DNA of 64,000 nt from an uncultured Christensenellaceae bacterium (GCA_944381365.1 CALWKW010000001.1:62001-126000), one strand, 5' to 3'. Positions 43,173-52,328 are shown, counted from the first letter of the stretch. Translations and numbers: made by a program. Notes: a model not told the origin generated them from the sequence alone.

Positions 43173-44603
43173 TTAAACATTAACTTGTCCACTCTGACCT
43201 AAACAATCCTTGTTTTCTTGCAAGATAGGATTTATAACTTCATCGATAAATTCTATTGTCTGCTCTTTTGCTCGTCCAATAAAATTCTTGGGATCGAGGA
43301 TTTTGTCGATTTTGTCGTTTATAGCAGCAAAAGCATCGTCTTTTTTAATTCTTTCTATCAAATCGTTTTCTTTTCCGAATTGTTTTACCATTTTTGATGC
43401 TTCCATAGAGTGTACTCTGATTTTTTCATGAAGTTCTTGTCTGTTTCCGCCCGCTTTTACGCATTCCATTAGAATTACTTCAGTGGACATAAAAGGCAAT
43501 TCAGCCATTATATGTTTGTTTATAGTATTTTCATATACTACAAGTCCGTCAGCGACATTCATATAAATTTCGAGAATTGCGTCTATCGACAAGAATGCCT
43601 GAGCCATAACGAGTCTTCTGTTTGCAGAGTCATCGAGTGTACGCTCAAACCATTGTGTAGCAGCCGTATTTGCAGCATTTGTAGGCAAAGACATTACATA
43701 TCTTGAAAGTGAGCATATTCTTTCGCTTCTCATAGGATTACGCTTATATGCCATTGCCGATGAACCGATTTGATTTTTTTCAAAAGGCTCCTCTATTTCC
43801 TTCATATTTTGCAAAATTCTTATATCATTTGCAAATTTATAAGCACTTTGAGCAATTTGAGACAATACAGAAAGAATATTGTAATCATATTTTCTGCTAT
43901 AAGTCTGACCGCTTACTGCAAAAGTCTTTGTAAATCCCATTTTCTTTACAACCAATTCATTGAGTTTTTTTACTTTCTCATGGTCACCATCAAAAAGCTG
44001 AAGGAAACTTGCTTGAGTACCGGTAGTACCTTTCACGCCTCTGAGTCTTGTATTGTCCAAGACAAATTGAAGGTTTTCATAGTCCATTTGAAGTTCCTGA
44101 AGCCATAATGCTGCTCTTTTTCCTACCGTAACCAATTGTGCAGGTTGCAAATGAGTAAAGCCGAGTGTAGGCATATCTGCATACTTAAGAGCAAACTTTG
44201 CAAGCTTGTCCATTACATTTACGAGTTTCTTTTTTACAAGAACCAAAGCGTCATGATAAATAATAGCATCAGAGTTGTCTGTGACGAAACAGCTTGTAGC
44301 ACCAAGATGAATTATAGGCATAGCAGCGGGACATTGTTGTCCATAAGCATAAACATAAGCCATAACATCATGTCTTACAATTTTTTCTCTTTCTTTAGCT
44401 ACATCAAAATTAATATCTTCAAGATGAGCTCTCATTTGAGCGATTTGTTCGTCTGTGATATTGAGTCCTAATTCTTTTTCGCTCTCTGCCAATGCAAGCC
44501 AAAGTTTTCTCCACAAAATCATACGAGTTTTTTCGGCAAACTGCTCGAGCATAGGTTTTGTGGCATATCTGGTTGTTAAGGGGTCAACATATTCTATTGA
44601 CAT
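43173..44603 (-). CDS. purB: Adenylosuccinate lyase
   Basis: A 476-residue enzyme of the fumarase/aspartase fold that cleaves SAICAR and adenylosuccinate in purine synthesis. The signature loop with the catalytic Ser is GSSAMAYKRNPMRSE (about residues 290-304); the THLQPAQ block and the HDVMAYVYA block supply catalytic His residues. GGAGG precedes ATG 44603. The enzyme is the longer eukaryote/Clostridia-type variant. It occupies the place downstream of spoIVB where spo0A usually lies. Confidence 0.96.
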   Translation of the reverse strand: MSIEYVDPLTTRYATKPMLEQFAEKTRMILWRKLWLALAESEKELGLNITDEQIAQMRAHLEDINFDVAKEREKIVRHDVMAYVYAYGQQCPAAMPIIHLGATSCFVTDNSDAIIYHDALVLVKKKLVNVMDKLAKFALKYADMPTLGFTHLQPAQLVTVGKRAALWLQELQMDYENLQFVLDNTRLRGVKGTTGTQASFLQLFDGDHEKVKKLNELVVKKMGFTKTFAVSGQTYSRKYDYNILSVLSQIAQSAYKFANDIRILQNMKEIEEPFEKNQIGSSAMAYKRNPMRSERICSLSRYVMSLPTNAANTAATQWFERTLDDSANRRLVMAQAFLSIDAILEIYMNVADGLVVYENTINKHIMAELPFMSTEVILMECVKAGGNRQELHEKIRVHSMEASKMVKQFGKENDLIERIKKDDAFAAINDKIDKILDPKNFIGRAKEQTIEFIDEVINPILQENKDCLGQSGQVNV

Positions 44604-44633
44604 AAAAACCTCCAAAAAATTTAATACAAATAT

Positions 44634-44662
44634 ATTATAATATAATCATAATATTAAATCAA
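44634..44662 (-). promoter_or_regulatory. Promoter of purB
   Basis: On the - strand: TTGATT (44662-44657), 17 bases, TATAAT (44639-44634); 5' leader about 24 nt with GGAGG. Confidence 0.75.
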
Positions 44663-44806
44663 CAAAACTTCGGCATATTTATTTCTGCAATATTATCACC
44701 TGACTAATTTTATATGACTTTATACCTTAAATATATTCAATGTTTTGTGTTCTCGAAAGATAAATATATACAATAATTGACTCTTTTTATTTTTTTCAAT
44801 AAAATT
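44663..44806. other. Gene-free stretch between purB promoter and spoIVB terminator
   Basis: About 145 bases of AT-rich DNA, part of the 314-base gap between spoIVB and purB. No frame, RNA gene or repeat was recognised. Confidence 0.5.
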
Positions 44807-44866
44807 GTAAAAACAAAAAGAATAGTGAGATTTTAGAATTATATATTCTACAATACACACTATTCT
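44807..44866 (-). terminator. Terminator of spoIVB (compound hairpin)
   Basis: Outer arms AGAATAGTG (44819-44827) and CACTATTCT (44858-44866) enclose an inner stem TAGAAT/ATTCTA (44834-44839, 44845-44850). On the - strand the structure is followed by TTTTTGTTTTT. Confidence 0.75.
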
Positions 44867-44917
44867 TCTATAAATAGCTCTAAATTAGAATAATAAATGG
44901 CTTAATTTAGAAATATT

Positions 44918-46078
44918 TTATGGTTTCATCCAATCTATAAACACTCCATAACCTTTTGTAGGATCCGAAACAAACACATGAGTGACAGCTCCTATAAGTT
45001 TTCCATCCTGTACAATAGGACTTCCGCTCATACCCTGCACTATTCCTCCCGTTGTATCCAAAAGTCTTTTGTCGACTATTCTTAATACCATACTTTTTTC
45101 TTGCGGCGAAGATTGTTTTGACACCTTTATAATTTGTATCTCATATTTTTGAGGAGTATCTCCGTCAATAGTAGTATAGATATAAGCTGCACCAGGTTTT
45201 GCGTCATCCTTACTTCCAAGCAAAACCTTGTTTTCATCAATTGTATTATTTAGCTTTCCATACAATCCGTAATTGTTGTTTGCCGTAATTTCTCCCAAAG
45301 GATTGTCCATTGTGCTGAATGAACCATTGAGTTCTCCGGCTTTTCCTTTTTGACCTTTTGCGTACCCTATAATATTGGCATCAAAAATTTTGCCTTCTCT
45401 TGCTTTTATATCTTCTCCGTTCATGTCTTTTATCGTATGACCAAGTGCATAAAAATTTTCTCCGTCAGTATAGGTCATTGTTCCTATACCCTCTATTCCG
45501 TCTTGAAGCATTAGTCCCAGCTTTTTTTCGTTGGACAAAACATCTAATGCCGGAGTAATATTAAAATTTTTTAATTCACCATTGCGTTTTATCGTAATTT
45601 CGATATTTTCTTTATCTTTTATCAATTCTGATATTTGCTTTGCGTCATATATTTTTTCGCCGTTTATAGCGATAAGCATATCGCCTGCTTTTATATCTAT
45701 ATCTTCGACAGGACAGACCGCTCCTTCTTTTGTCACTACACTTACTTTGGATGTAATATACATACCATCGACTTTTATATCAATTCCAAGCGGATATCCG
45801 CCCAAACTTACATATTTTTGAATATTATTAGATTTTGATTGTGAGCCTATCGGAATAATACCGAATAATTTATATTCGATACTTTTATTGTCTATTGTGG
45901 CACTTACCGCCGAATCCAATGCTATATCTTGAGATGAATCTTGATTATTAATATAATTTACTACATAGGAATAATTGTTTTGTTGCAAAGAAAAAAGTGA
46001 AAATAAAGCTACTGACGAAAAAATCAGAGCCAATACAATCATCAATATACAAAAGTTCTTTTTTATCTGTGTTTTCAT
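44918..46078 (-). CDS. spoIVB: SpoIVB serine peptidase
   Basis: A 386-residue peptidase made in the forespore and secreted into the space between the two membranes, where it triggers pro-sigma-K processing. One N-terminal membrane segment (about 9-31), a PDZ domain (about 95-180; EDIDIKAGDMLIAINGEKI) and the S55 peptidase domain with H214 (ALGHT) and S351 (QGMSGSPI) are visible. ATG 46078 is chosen because AGAGG is well placed; an upstream in-frame codon is not needed. It has its own promoter and terminator. Confidence 0.95.
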   Translation of the reverse strand: MKTQIKKNFCILMIVLALIFSSVALFSLFSLQQNNYSYVVNYINNQDSSQDIALDSAVSATIDNKSIEYKLFGIIPIGSQSKSNNIQKYVSLGGYPLGIDIKVDGMYITSKVSVVTKEGAVCPVEDIDIKAGDMLIAINGEKIYDAKQISELIKDKENIEITIKRNGELKNFNITPALDVLSNEKKLGLMLQDGIEGIGTMTYTDGENFYALGHTIKDMNGEDIKAREGKIFDANIIGYAKGQKGKAGELNGSFSTMDNPLGEITANNNYGLYGKLNNTIDENKVLLGSKDDAKPGAAYIYTTIDGDTPQKYEIQIIKVSKQSSPQEKSMVLRIVDKRLLDTTGGIVQGMSGSPIVQDGKLIGAVTHVFVSDPTKGYGVFIDWMKP

Positions 46079-46095
46079 ATCAACCTCTCGAAATT

Positions 46096-46124
46096 TAGTT
46101 TGAGAGGAAAAAGGCATTTTATGC
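46096..46124 (-). promoter_or_regulatory. Forespore (sigma-G/F type) promoter of spoIVB
   Basis: On the - strand: GCATA (46124-46120), 17 bases, CAAACTA (46102-46096). This matches the sigma-G pattern GnATR and CATnnTA at all but one position, as expected for spoIVB. Confidence 0.5.
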
Positions 46125-46130
46125 ATAAAA

Positions 46131-46158
46131 TAAAAAAAAGAGGATAAAATCCTCTCTT
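46131..46158 (-). terminator. Terminator of the recN operon
   Basis: GAGGAT/ATCCTC stem with flanking A/T pairs and a T8 run on the - strand, downstream of the recN stop. Confidence 0.85.
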
Positions 46159-46174
46159 TTGATTATATCAAACA

Positions 46175-47878
46175 TCATATATTATTTTTTTTGTAATTTT
46201 CGGCATATTCTATCATTTCCTTAGCGTGAGGCAATGCAAAATTTGAATAATCTTTGCCTCCGATAAGCCTTGCAATCTCTTCTTCTCTTGCAGATTTGTT
46301 CAAAAACAGAAGATTTGTGTGAGTTTTGCCCTTTTCTGTGTTTTTTTCAATAAGATAATGATAATCCGCCATTGAAGCAAGCTGAGGCATGTGTGTAATT
46401 GCCAAAACTTGTTTATCTCTCGATATATCAGCCATTTTTTGTGCTACTATCTGAGCAATTTTGCCGCTTATGCCCGTATCGATTTCATCAAATACCATTG
46501 TAGATATTCCGTCAAGATTAGCGATAATCTTTTTCATTGCAAGCATAAATCTTGACAATTCACCGCCCGATATGACTTTTGACAATTCTTTTGCAGGTTG
46601 TCCGGCATTTGCACTGAACATAAACTCTACTTCGTCATATCCGTTTTGAGAAGGGGTAAAGTCTTCTAAAGAAGGAGCAGCATTAAATTTTGCATACAAC
46701 TGACATGAAGACATACCCAATTCTTTTAGCTCTTTTAAGATGTTGTCAGACAATTCTTTAGCGATTTCTTGTCTTGTGACCGATATTTTTTTAGAATTAT
46801 CATAAAGTTTTGTCAAAAGCAAGGTTTTGTCTTCTTCATATTGTTTTACCTTTTCTTCGCCTTCTGACAAAAATTCATACTGCTCTTTTATTTCACTAAG
46901 AAATTCATTTATCTCAGACACGCTATTGCCGTATTTTCTCTTTATTGAGCGAATCAACGCAAGTCTTTGTTCGCATTGTTCATATTCCTGTATATTAAAT
47001 TCACTGCTTTCGGCTATATCTTCGATAGTTGAGGCAATATCCTTAAGCTCCGTCTTTGAAGAATCGAGTCTTTCTACAATATCATTTATCTTTTCATCAT
47101 AATTGGATACTTTTGACAGCTGAGATATAGAATAATTGATTAAAGACAGAATATTTTGGTCATTATCGCCGTTTAAAAGATTATAGCTTTCGTTCAAAGA
47201 TGAAATTATAGTCTGAGAATTGTTCAATTTATGTCTTAAATTTATAAGCTCATCTTCTTCGTTTTCTTTTATATCTGCATTTTCTATTTCATTTATCTGA
47301 TATTCCAATATATCGATGTTTTTATTTACATCTTTTAGGCTACCGTATTTTGATAGTTTTGAACATATATCCTTATATTCTTTATATAAAGATTCTTGTG
47401 TATTCAAAACTAAAGAAAGTCGTTTTTCGCCATATTTATCAATAATATTCAAATGATTTGAGCTGTTGAGAACTGTTACATTTTCATGTTGACCATAAAT
47501 GTCAGCCAAAGTGTTTGCCACTTCTTTGAGCGTAGCCAATGTAACCCTTTGTCCGTTGACAGAACATGTATTTTTTCCGTCTAAGGTCATTGTTCTTTTT
47601 ATTATCAATTCATTTGAAGATTCTTCTATATCGTATTCATGCAATAAATTGATGGTATTTTCTCCGATATTGTCAAAAACAGCCGTTACGCTTGCCGTAT
47701 CTTCCCCGTATCTTATCAACGATTTATCGGCTCTTTTTCCTAATACAAAACTAAGGCTGTCAATGATAATTGACTTACCTGCACCTGTCTCTCCCGTCAA
47801 GACATTCAATCCGTCAGAGAAATTGACATCTATAAAGTCTATCAACGCAATGTTTTTTATACTTATATTTGAAAGCAT
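46175..47878 (-). CDS. recN: DNA repair protein RecN
   Basis: A 567-residue SMC-like ATPase for double-strand break repair. Walker A GETGAGKS at 29-36, long coiled coils (about 155-355), signature VISGGELSRFMLAMK and Walker B MVFDEIDTGISG in the C-terminal half. The start lies one base after the argR stop. Genes tlyA-nadK-argR-recN form the usual Firmicutes cluster. Confidence 0.97.
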   Translation of the reverse strand: MLSNISIKNIALIDFIDVNFSDGLNVLTGETGAGKSIIIDSLSFVLGKRADKSLIRYGEDTASVTAVFDNIGENTINLLHEYDIEESSNELIIKRTMTLDGKNTCSVNGQRVTLATLKEVANTLADIYGQHENVTVLNSSNHLNIIDKYGEKRLSLVLNTQESLYKEYKDICSKLSKYGSLKDVNKNIDILEYQINEIENADIKENEEDELINLRHKLNNSQTIISSLNESYNLLNGDNDQNILSLINYSISQLSKVSNYDEKINDIVERLDSSKTELKDIASTIEDIAESSEFNIQEYEQCEQRLALIRSIKRKYGNSVSEINEFLSEIKEQYEFLSEGEEKVKQYEEDKTLLLTKLYDNSKKISVTRQEIAKELSDNILKELKELGMSSCQLYAKFNAAPSLEDFTPSQNGYDEVEFMFSANAGQPAKELSKVISGGELSRFMLAMKKIIANLDGISTMVFDEIDTGISGKIAQIVAQKMADISRDKQVLAITHMPQLASMADYHYLIEKNTEKGKTHTNLLFLNKSAREEEIARLIGGKDYSNFALPHAKEMIEYAENYKKNNI

Positions 47879-47879
47879 C

Positions 47880-48329
47880 TTAACAATTTCCCTTTAGTAA
47901 ATCTACGACTTTTATTGCATTTTCTGTGGAATCAGCAACACAGAAAATAGTATCGTCTCCGGCTATTGAACCTAAAAGTTCAGGTATCATCATGTGATCG
48001 ATAAAAGCACATGCACTGTTTGCGGCACCGGAAACAGTCTTAATCACAATCATATTTTCGGCACTTTGAATACTCAAAACACTCTCTCTGAAAATATTGT
48101 CATACTTACTTTTGAGACCGTTTTCTTTATAATTTACTTGAATATATTTATATTTTTTGCTCTTTCCTGCTACTTTGACAAGTCCTAATTGCTTGATATC
48201 TCTCGATACAGTAGCTTGCGTGACATTATAGCCGCATTTTTGCAACATAGCTACGAGCTCTTCCTGTGTATCGAGCTCGTGCATACCGATTATATCTAAA
48301 ATTGCTTGCTGTCTGGGTTTTACTGCCAT
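47880..48329 (-). CDS. argR: Arginine repressor ArgR
   Basis: A 149-residue hexameric repressor/activator of arginine metabolism. The N-terminal winged helix (KPRQQAILDIIGMHELDTQEEL, TQATVSRDIKQLGLVKV) binds ARG boxes; the C-terminal domain has the arginine-binding GDDTIF block. A GGGGT site precedes the ATG. It starts one base after the nadK stop. Confidence 0.95.
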   Translation of the reverse strand: MAVKPRQQAILDIIGMHELDTQEELVAMLQKCGYNVTQATVSRDIKQLGLVKVAGKSKKYKYIQVNYKENGLKSKYDNIFRESVLSIQSAENMIVIKTVSGAANSACAFIDHMMIPELLGSIAGDDTIFCVADSTENAIKVVDLLKGNC

Positions 48330-48330
48330 A

Positions 48331-49158
48331 TTAATTACCCCAATAATTTAGTTTTTTTCTTAATTTAAGATAGAAGTTTTCGTCTTTTAATCTGATAAAC
48401 AAAGCACTTTTTTGTGCCTTTTCGATTACAAGCTCTATTCCTTTTTTGTCTTTGGCTATTACTTCTCCGTCTGCTATTACTCTAATATTGTCCGAATTTG
48501 TGCAAATCTTTATTTTCATATCATCATCGACAACAATCGGACAACTATGTAATGAATGAGGACATATCGCATTTATGATAAGAGCTTTTACCGTAGGACT
48601 TAGCACGGGGCCATTGCAAGACAATGAATATGCTGTCGAGCCTGTGGGCGTAGATACCAATATCCCGTCACTTCGACATGAATCAGCCTTTATGTTGTCA
48701 ATCTCGATATTAAAAGTGGAGATATGACAAGGGTCTTGTCTGTTTACGATAATTTCATTTAATGCAAAATATTCTTTATTGTCAATCTCAGTGCGTAAAA
48801 GCGTACGATTTTCTATTACATACTGATTAGATTTAAGGCATTTTATGGCAAAATCCAATTCACTTTCATCCAATTCAGTCAAAAAGCCTATTTTCCCCAT
48901 ATTGATTCCGAGTATTGGCAGATTTTTTTGCATTTTTCTTACGGTATCTAGCATTGTACCGTCTCCGCCAAATGCTACGACAATATCGCACCAATCGAAT
49001 ACTTCATTCATAGGAGCAATTTCTTTTGTAGAAAAATAAGCAGCCGCATTGTCGCAAACCAAAAAATCGATATTATTCTTTTTTAGTTTGCTACAAAAAG
49101 TGGAGCTAGCTTTTGCGTATATATCTCTGTTGAGATTTATGTTTATTCCTATTTTCAT
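48331..49158 (-). CDS. nadK: NAD kinase
   Basis: A 275-residue enzyme that makes NADP from NAD and ATP. Motifs: GGDGTML at 64-70, NEIIVNR, and the glycine-rich TPTGSTAYSLSCNGP region. No Shine-Dalgarno site; promoter elements put the first transcribed base at the A of ATG, although tlyA is only 27 bases upstream. Confidence 0.95.
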   Translation of the reverse strand: MKIGININLNRDIYAKASSTFCSKLKKNNIDFLVCDNAAAYFSTKEIAPMNEVFDWCDIVVAFGGDGTMLDTVRKMQKNLPILGINMGKIGFLTELDESELDFAIKCLKSNQYVIENRTLLRTEIDNKEYFALNEIIVNRQDPCHISTFNIEIDNIKADSCRSDGILVSTPTGSTAYSLSCNGPVLSPTVKALIINAICPHSLHSCPIVVDDDMKIKICTNSDNIRVIADGEVIAKDKKGIELVIEKAQKSALFIRLKDENFYLKLRKKLNYWGN

Positions 49159-49164
49159 ATTTTT

Positions 49165-49193
49165 ATTATAACTTTTTTTGCATATTTATTCAA
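49165..49193 (-). promoter_or_regulatory. Promoter of nadK, leaderless arrangement
   Basis: On the - strand: TTGAAT (49193-49188), 17 bases, TATAAT (49170-49165), six bases, ATG 49158. The -35 overlaps the end of tlyA, so nadK-argR-recN can be expressed apart from tlyA. Confidence 0.7.
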
Positions 49194-49908
49194 TACTTTT
49201 GTATAGATATATCAAAAATTCTTTATTTTTGCCTTCTTTTATTGGTGCAGTGGTAAGATTTTTGTATTCAAGTCCGATGCTATTTGCAAAGTTTTTTATG
49301 TCTTCACACACCTCTTTGTGTACTTTGGCATCCAAAACTATGCCTTTTTTGCTCAGATATTTACTTCCAGCTTCAAATTGAGGCTTAATTAAAGCAATAA
49401 TTTCGCCATTTTGTTTGAGAAGCTCTTTTACGCTAGGTAGAATTAATTTTAATGAAATAAAGCTTACATCAATACAAGCAAAGTCACATAGTTCTCCCAA
49501 GTCTTCAGATTTAATATATCTTGCATTTGTCTTGTCTTTGATGATTACTCTTTTATCGTTTTTAAGGTTTTCGTCAAAAGCACATTCTCCCACATCAACT
49601 GCATATACTTTTTTTGCTCCGTTTTGCAGCATACAATCCGTAAAACCGCCGTTAGATGCTCCGATATCGACACATATTTTGTCTTTGAGATTGTAATCAA
49701 AATCGTCAAGTGCTTTTTGAAGCTTATCTCCGCCCAAAGATGAAAATCTAAAATTGTTGATAATTTCAACATTTTCGTTGTCTTCAATCTCCAACGAAGG
49801 TTTTGAAATAATTTTGCCATTGACTTTGACAAAACCGCTTTGAATTAGCTGTTTTGCTTTTGTTCGTGTAATATTTTGTGTTTTTGATATATACAAATCC
49901 AATCTCAT
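49186..49908 (-). CDS. tlyA: TlyA-family rRNA 2'-O-methyltransferase
   Basis: A 240-residue protein with an N-terminal S4 RNA-binding domain (residues 1-60) and an FtsJ-like methyltransferase domain (SAM motif KICVDIGASNGGFTDCML near 76-93; DVGECAF). In other bacteria TlyA methylates 16S and/or 23S rRNA and affects capreomycin sensitivity and haemolysin-like phenotypes. It heads the tlyA-nadK-argR-recN group. No Shine-Dalgarno site; predicted leaderless. Confidence 0.92.
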   Translation of the reverse strand: MRLDLYISKTQNITRTKAKQLIQSGFVKVNGKIISKPSLEIEDNENVEIINNFRFSSLGGDKLQKALDDFDYNLKDKICVDIGASNGGFTDCMLQNGAKKVYAVDVGECAFDENLKNDKRVIIKDKTNARYIKSEDLGELCDFACIDVSFISLKLILPSVKELLKQNGEIIALIKPQFEAGSKYLSKKGIVLDAKVHKEVCEDIKNFANSIGLEYKNLTTAPIKEGKNKEFLIYLYKSIE

Positions 49909-49927
49909 AATTTGATTATATCAAATT
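49909..49927 (-). promoter_or_regulatory. tlyA extended -10 inside a perfect palindrome
   Basis: On the - strand TGATATAAT (extended -10; TATAAT 49920-49915) lies exactly six bases before ATG 49908. The same bases form the palindrome AATTTGAT-TAT-ATCAAATT. The -35 region is weak. Confidence 0.6.
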
Positions 49928-49963
49928 AAAAATCAAAATGCCATAAATTATAAGACACAAAAC

Positions 49964-49992
49964 AAAAAAAGTCGCAAATTGCGACTTTTTTT
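49964..49992. terminator. Terminator after dxs
   Basis: GTCGCAA/TTGCGAC stem (49971-49977, 49979-49985) inside an A7 and T7 flank; it ends the asp23-dxs operon and separates it from tlyA. Confidence 0.88.
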
Positions 49993-50014
49993 AATTTTTA
50001 AATATCTATATAAA

Positions 50015-51715
50015 TTAATTCTTGTCAAGATTTTTTTCTACAAAATCTACGATGCTATCCTTATCCAATCCCACAGAAGCTATCAACTCTTCTCTTGATG
50101 CGACCGCATAAGGCTTGTTTGGAACATTCCTACCAAAAAGCTTAACCTCTATATTATTGGTATTGAAATATTCAAGCATTTGAGAATATACAGAATTTGC
50201 TTCTATATATTCTTCAAATACAAATATAGTCTTGTTTTTGAAAGTTTTTATTAAATCGTAATCGATAGGTTTTATGAATCTTGCGTTTATTATATCAGTA
50301 GATATAGACTTATCTTGCAAAATTTCGCTTGCAGATACGACATTATTGAGCAATTCGCCGTTTGATATAAGAATTATATCAGAATTGTTGTTTTTGATAT
50401 ATTCCCATTTGCCAAACTCTATCGGCTTATGAACATTGTATTTGGCTGAGATTTGACTCTTTGGATATCTTATAGCAAAAGGCATTTTGACATTTTGCGA
50501 CCAATCCATTACCGATTCAAGTTCTTCGCCGTCTTTGGGCATAAATATTGACATGTTTGGCATAGTACCCAAATAAGAAACATCATAAAGACCTTGGTGA
50601 GTTTCTCCATCGCCCCCCACAAAGCCTGCTCTGTCTATACAAAAGACTGAAGGCAAGTTATTAAGCGAAATATCATGCAAAATATTGTCATAAGCTCTTT
50701 GTAAAAATGTAGAATAAATTGCTATATACGGCAATTTTCCTGTCAAAGACAATCCTGACGACATTGTGACTGCATGCTCTTCGGCAATGCCTACATCGAC
50801 AAATCTGTCTTTGAATGTCTCAGAGAAAAGTCCCAATCCTGTGCCGTCTGTCATAGCTGCGGTAATAGCAAAGATATCTTTGTTTGTCTTTGCCATTTCG
50901 ACTATTTTTTTGCCAAAAATATGACCATAACTATCGCCGCTGCCGGTTCCTACGCTCACGCTATGATATTTTGAAGGATTTACTTCTGCTTCTTTATATC
51001 CCTTTCCCTTTTTTGTGACGATATGCAATACGACCGTTTTACTCGAGTTTTTAGCATATTTGAGTTTTCCCACAAGATCTGGAATATTGTGTCCGTCAAT
51101 GTTTGTGAGTATATCTATATCAAGAAATGGTATATCCTCGCCGTATTGTCTTACAAAATGCAAGTATTTGTTTACAAAACCTACATTGTTGGATATAGAC
51201 ATATCGTTGTCATTTATAATAATTATTACTTTTTTGTTGAGAGTAAGCACATCGTTTAAAGCTTCATAAAACAATCCACCTGTCATTGCCCCGTCTCCGA
51301 TAAGACAAATTACCTCTCCGTTTTCTCCGCCTCTTGCCATACCGCATGCAATTGAAAGAGCTGTGGAAGCATGACCGCTGTTGGCAAAATCAAATTTACT
51401 CTCTTCTCTCTTGGGGAACCCGTTGAGTCCGCCTTTTTGTCTTAGGTGTTCAAAATCTTTGAGTCTCCCTGTAAGTATTTTATAAGCATAACATTGATGT
51501 CCTACATCAAAAATCAATTTATCCGTAGAAAAATCAAAAACATAAGAAAGTGCACACGATATATCGACTACACCGAGATTTGAAGCCAGATGACCGCCGT
51601 TTTTGAGCGAATATTCTGTAATAACTTCTCTTAAATCCTGCGACAAGTCCTCAAGATCTTTGAGTTCAAGGCTTTTGATGTCATCAGGTAGATTTAGTCT
51701 GTTAAGAATCTTCAT
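50015..51715 (-). CDS. dxs: 1-deoxy-D-xylulose-5-phosphate synthase
   Basis: A 566-residue thiamine-diphosphate enzyme, first step of the MEP isoprenoid pathway (pyruvate + glyceraldehyde-3-phosphate). Motifs: SGHASTALSIACGMA, thiamine/Mg block GDGAMTGGLFYEALND, and DRAGFVGGDGETHQG in the pyrimidine domain. At 566 residues it is 50-70 shorter than common Dxs but retains all domains. Together with IspH and IspA in this window it completes entry, exit and prenyl elongation of the pathway. Its start overlaps the preceding stop (ATGA). Confidence 0.96.
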   Translation of the reverse strand: MKILNRLNLPDDIKSLELKDLEDLSQDLREVITEYSLKNGGHLASNLGVVDISCALSYVFDFSTDKLIFDVGHQCYAYKILTGRLKDFEHLRQKGGLNGFPKREESKFDFANSGHASTALSIACGMARGGENGEVICLIGDGAMTGGLFYEALNDVLTLNKKVIIIINDNDMSISNNVGFVNKYLHFVRQYGEDIPFLDIDILTNIDGHNIPDLVGKLKYAKNSSKTVVLHIVTKKGKGYKEAEVNPSKYHSVSVGTGSGDSYGHIFGKKIVEMAKTNKDIFAITAAMTDGTGLGLFSETFKDRFVDVGIAEEHAVTMSSGLSLTGKLPYIAIYSTFLQRAYDNILHDISLNNLPSVFCIDRAGFVGGDGETHQGLYDVSYLGTMPNMSIFMPKDGEELESVMDWSQNVKMPFAIRYPKSQISAKYNVHKPIEFGKWEYIKNNNSDIILISNGELLNNVVSASEILQDKSISTDIINARFIKPIDYDLIKTFKNKTIFVFEEYIEANSVYSQMLEYFNTNNIEVKLFGRNVPNKPYAVASREELIASVGLDKDSIVDFVEKNLDKN

Positions 51716-52287
51716 TTTTTCCTCTTTTTGTTTTTTATAAAAATACTGATAATTCTAGCCGACATGAAGACAAACTCTTCACTGTTTTTTACGGCAATTT
51801 TTTTGAGTGATGCTTTTCCTCCGACCGTAACGGCAGCTATGATGCTGGAAACAACCATTGTCACTATATGTCCGTATTGCCCTTCCACGCTAAGCTGAAG
51901 CACTATTGAAGCACCGCATGCACCGCTTAGAATACCGCACATATCACCCACAACATCTGCACAGATATTGTTAACTTTTTCGGCATTTTTAATAAGTTTT
52001 TGAGCGATATAGTATTGTTTTTTGAAATTTTCGTATTTCTTTATTTTTTCATACGAACATGACGCAACGCTAAGTCCTATCCCGTCAAAAATAATACTTA
52101 TCAACAACATAAAAGCAAGCAGCATTATTGACACCGTAATATCACTTCTAGAAGTAGTGATTTGCGATACAAAACTGCAAGCCATTGCTCCTAAGAAAGT
52201 AAAAATGGTGATTTTTATTACCCATATTTCGGCGACATTGTGCTTTTTGCCATCTGTCGATTTGTTTGTCCTTTTATTGTTTGCCAT
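51712..52287 (-). CDS. Membrane protein with DUF21/CNNM-like region, unknown role
   Basis: A 191-residue protein with about four hydrophobic segments (about 24-45, 52-78, 118-135, 142-160) and basic ends. The stretch IIFDGIGLSVASC resembles the transmembrane part of CNNM/CorC-type proteins, but no CBS domains follow, so function is unclear. ATG 52287 is chosen over an upstream in-frame codon that would run into ispA. There is no Shine-Dalgarno site; it lies 41 bases after ispA. It is conserved in position between ispA and dxs as far as the operon layout suggests. Confidence 0.65.
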   Translation of the reverse strand: MANNKRTNKSTDGKKHNVAEIWVIKITIFTFLGAMACSFVSQITTSRSDITVSIMLLAFMLLISIIFDGIGLSVASCSYEKIKKYENFKKQYYIAQKLIKNAEKVNNICADVVGDMCGILSGACGASIVLQLSVEGQYGHIVTMVVSSIIAAVTVGGKASLKKIAVKNSEEFVFMSARIISIFIKNKKRKK

Positions 52288-52328
52288 ACTATAAAATATG
52301 GCAAAAATTATTGTTTTATGATTACGGC

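Noticed and set aside
52288..52321. Leaderless promoter before the DUF21-like gene
   Set aside because: TATTTT five bases before ATG with no -35 match; too weak in AT-rich DNA. Reinitiation after ispA is as likely.
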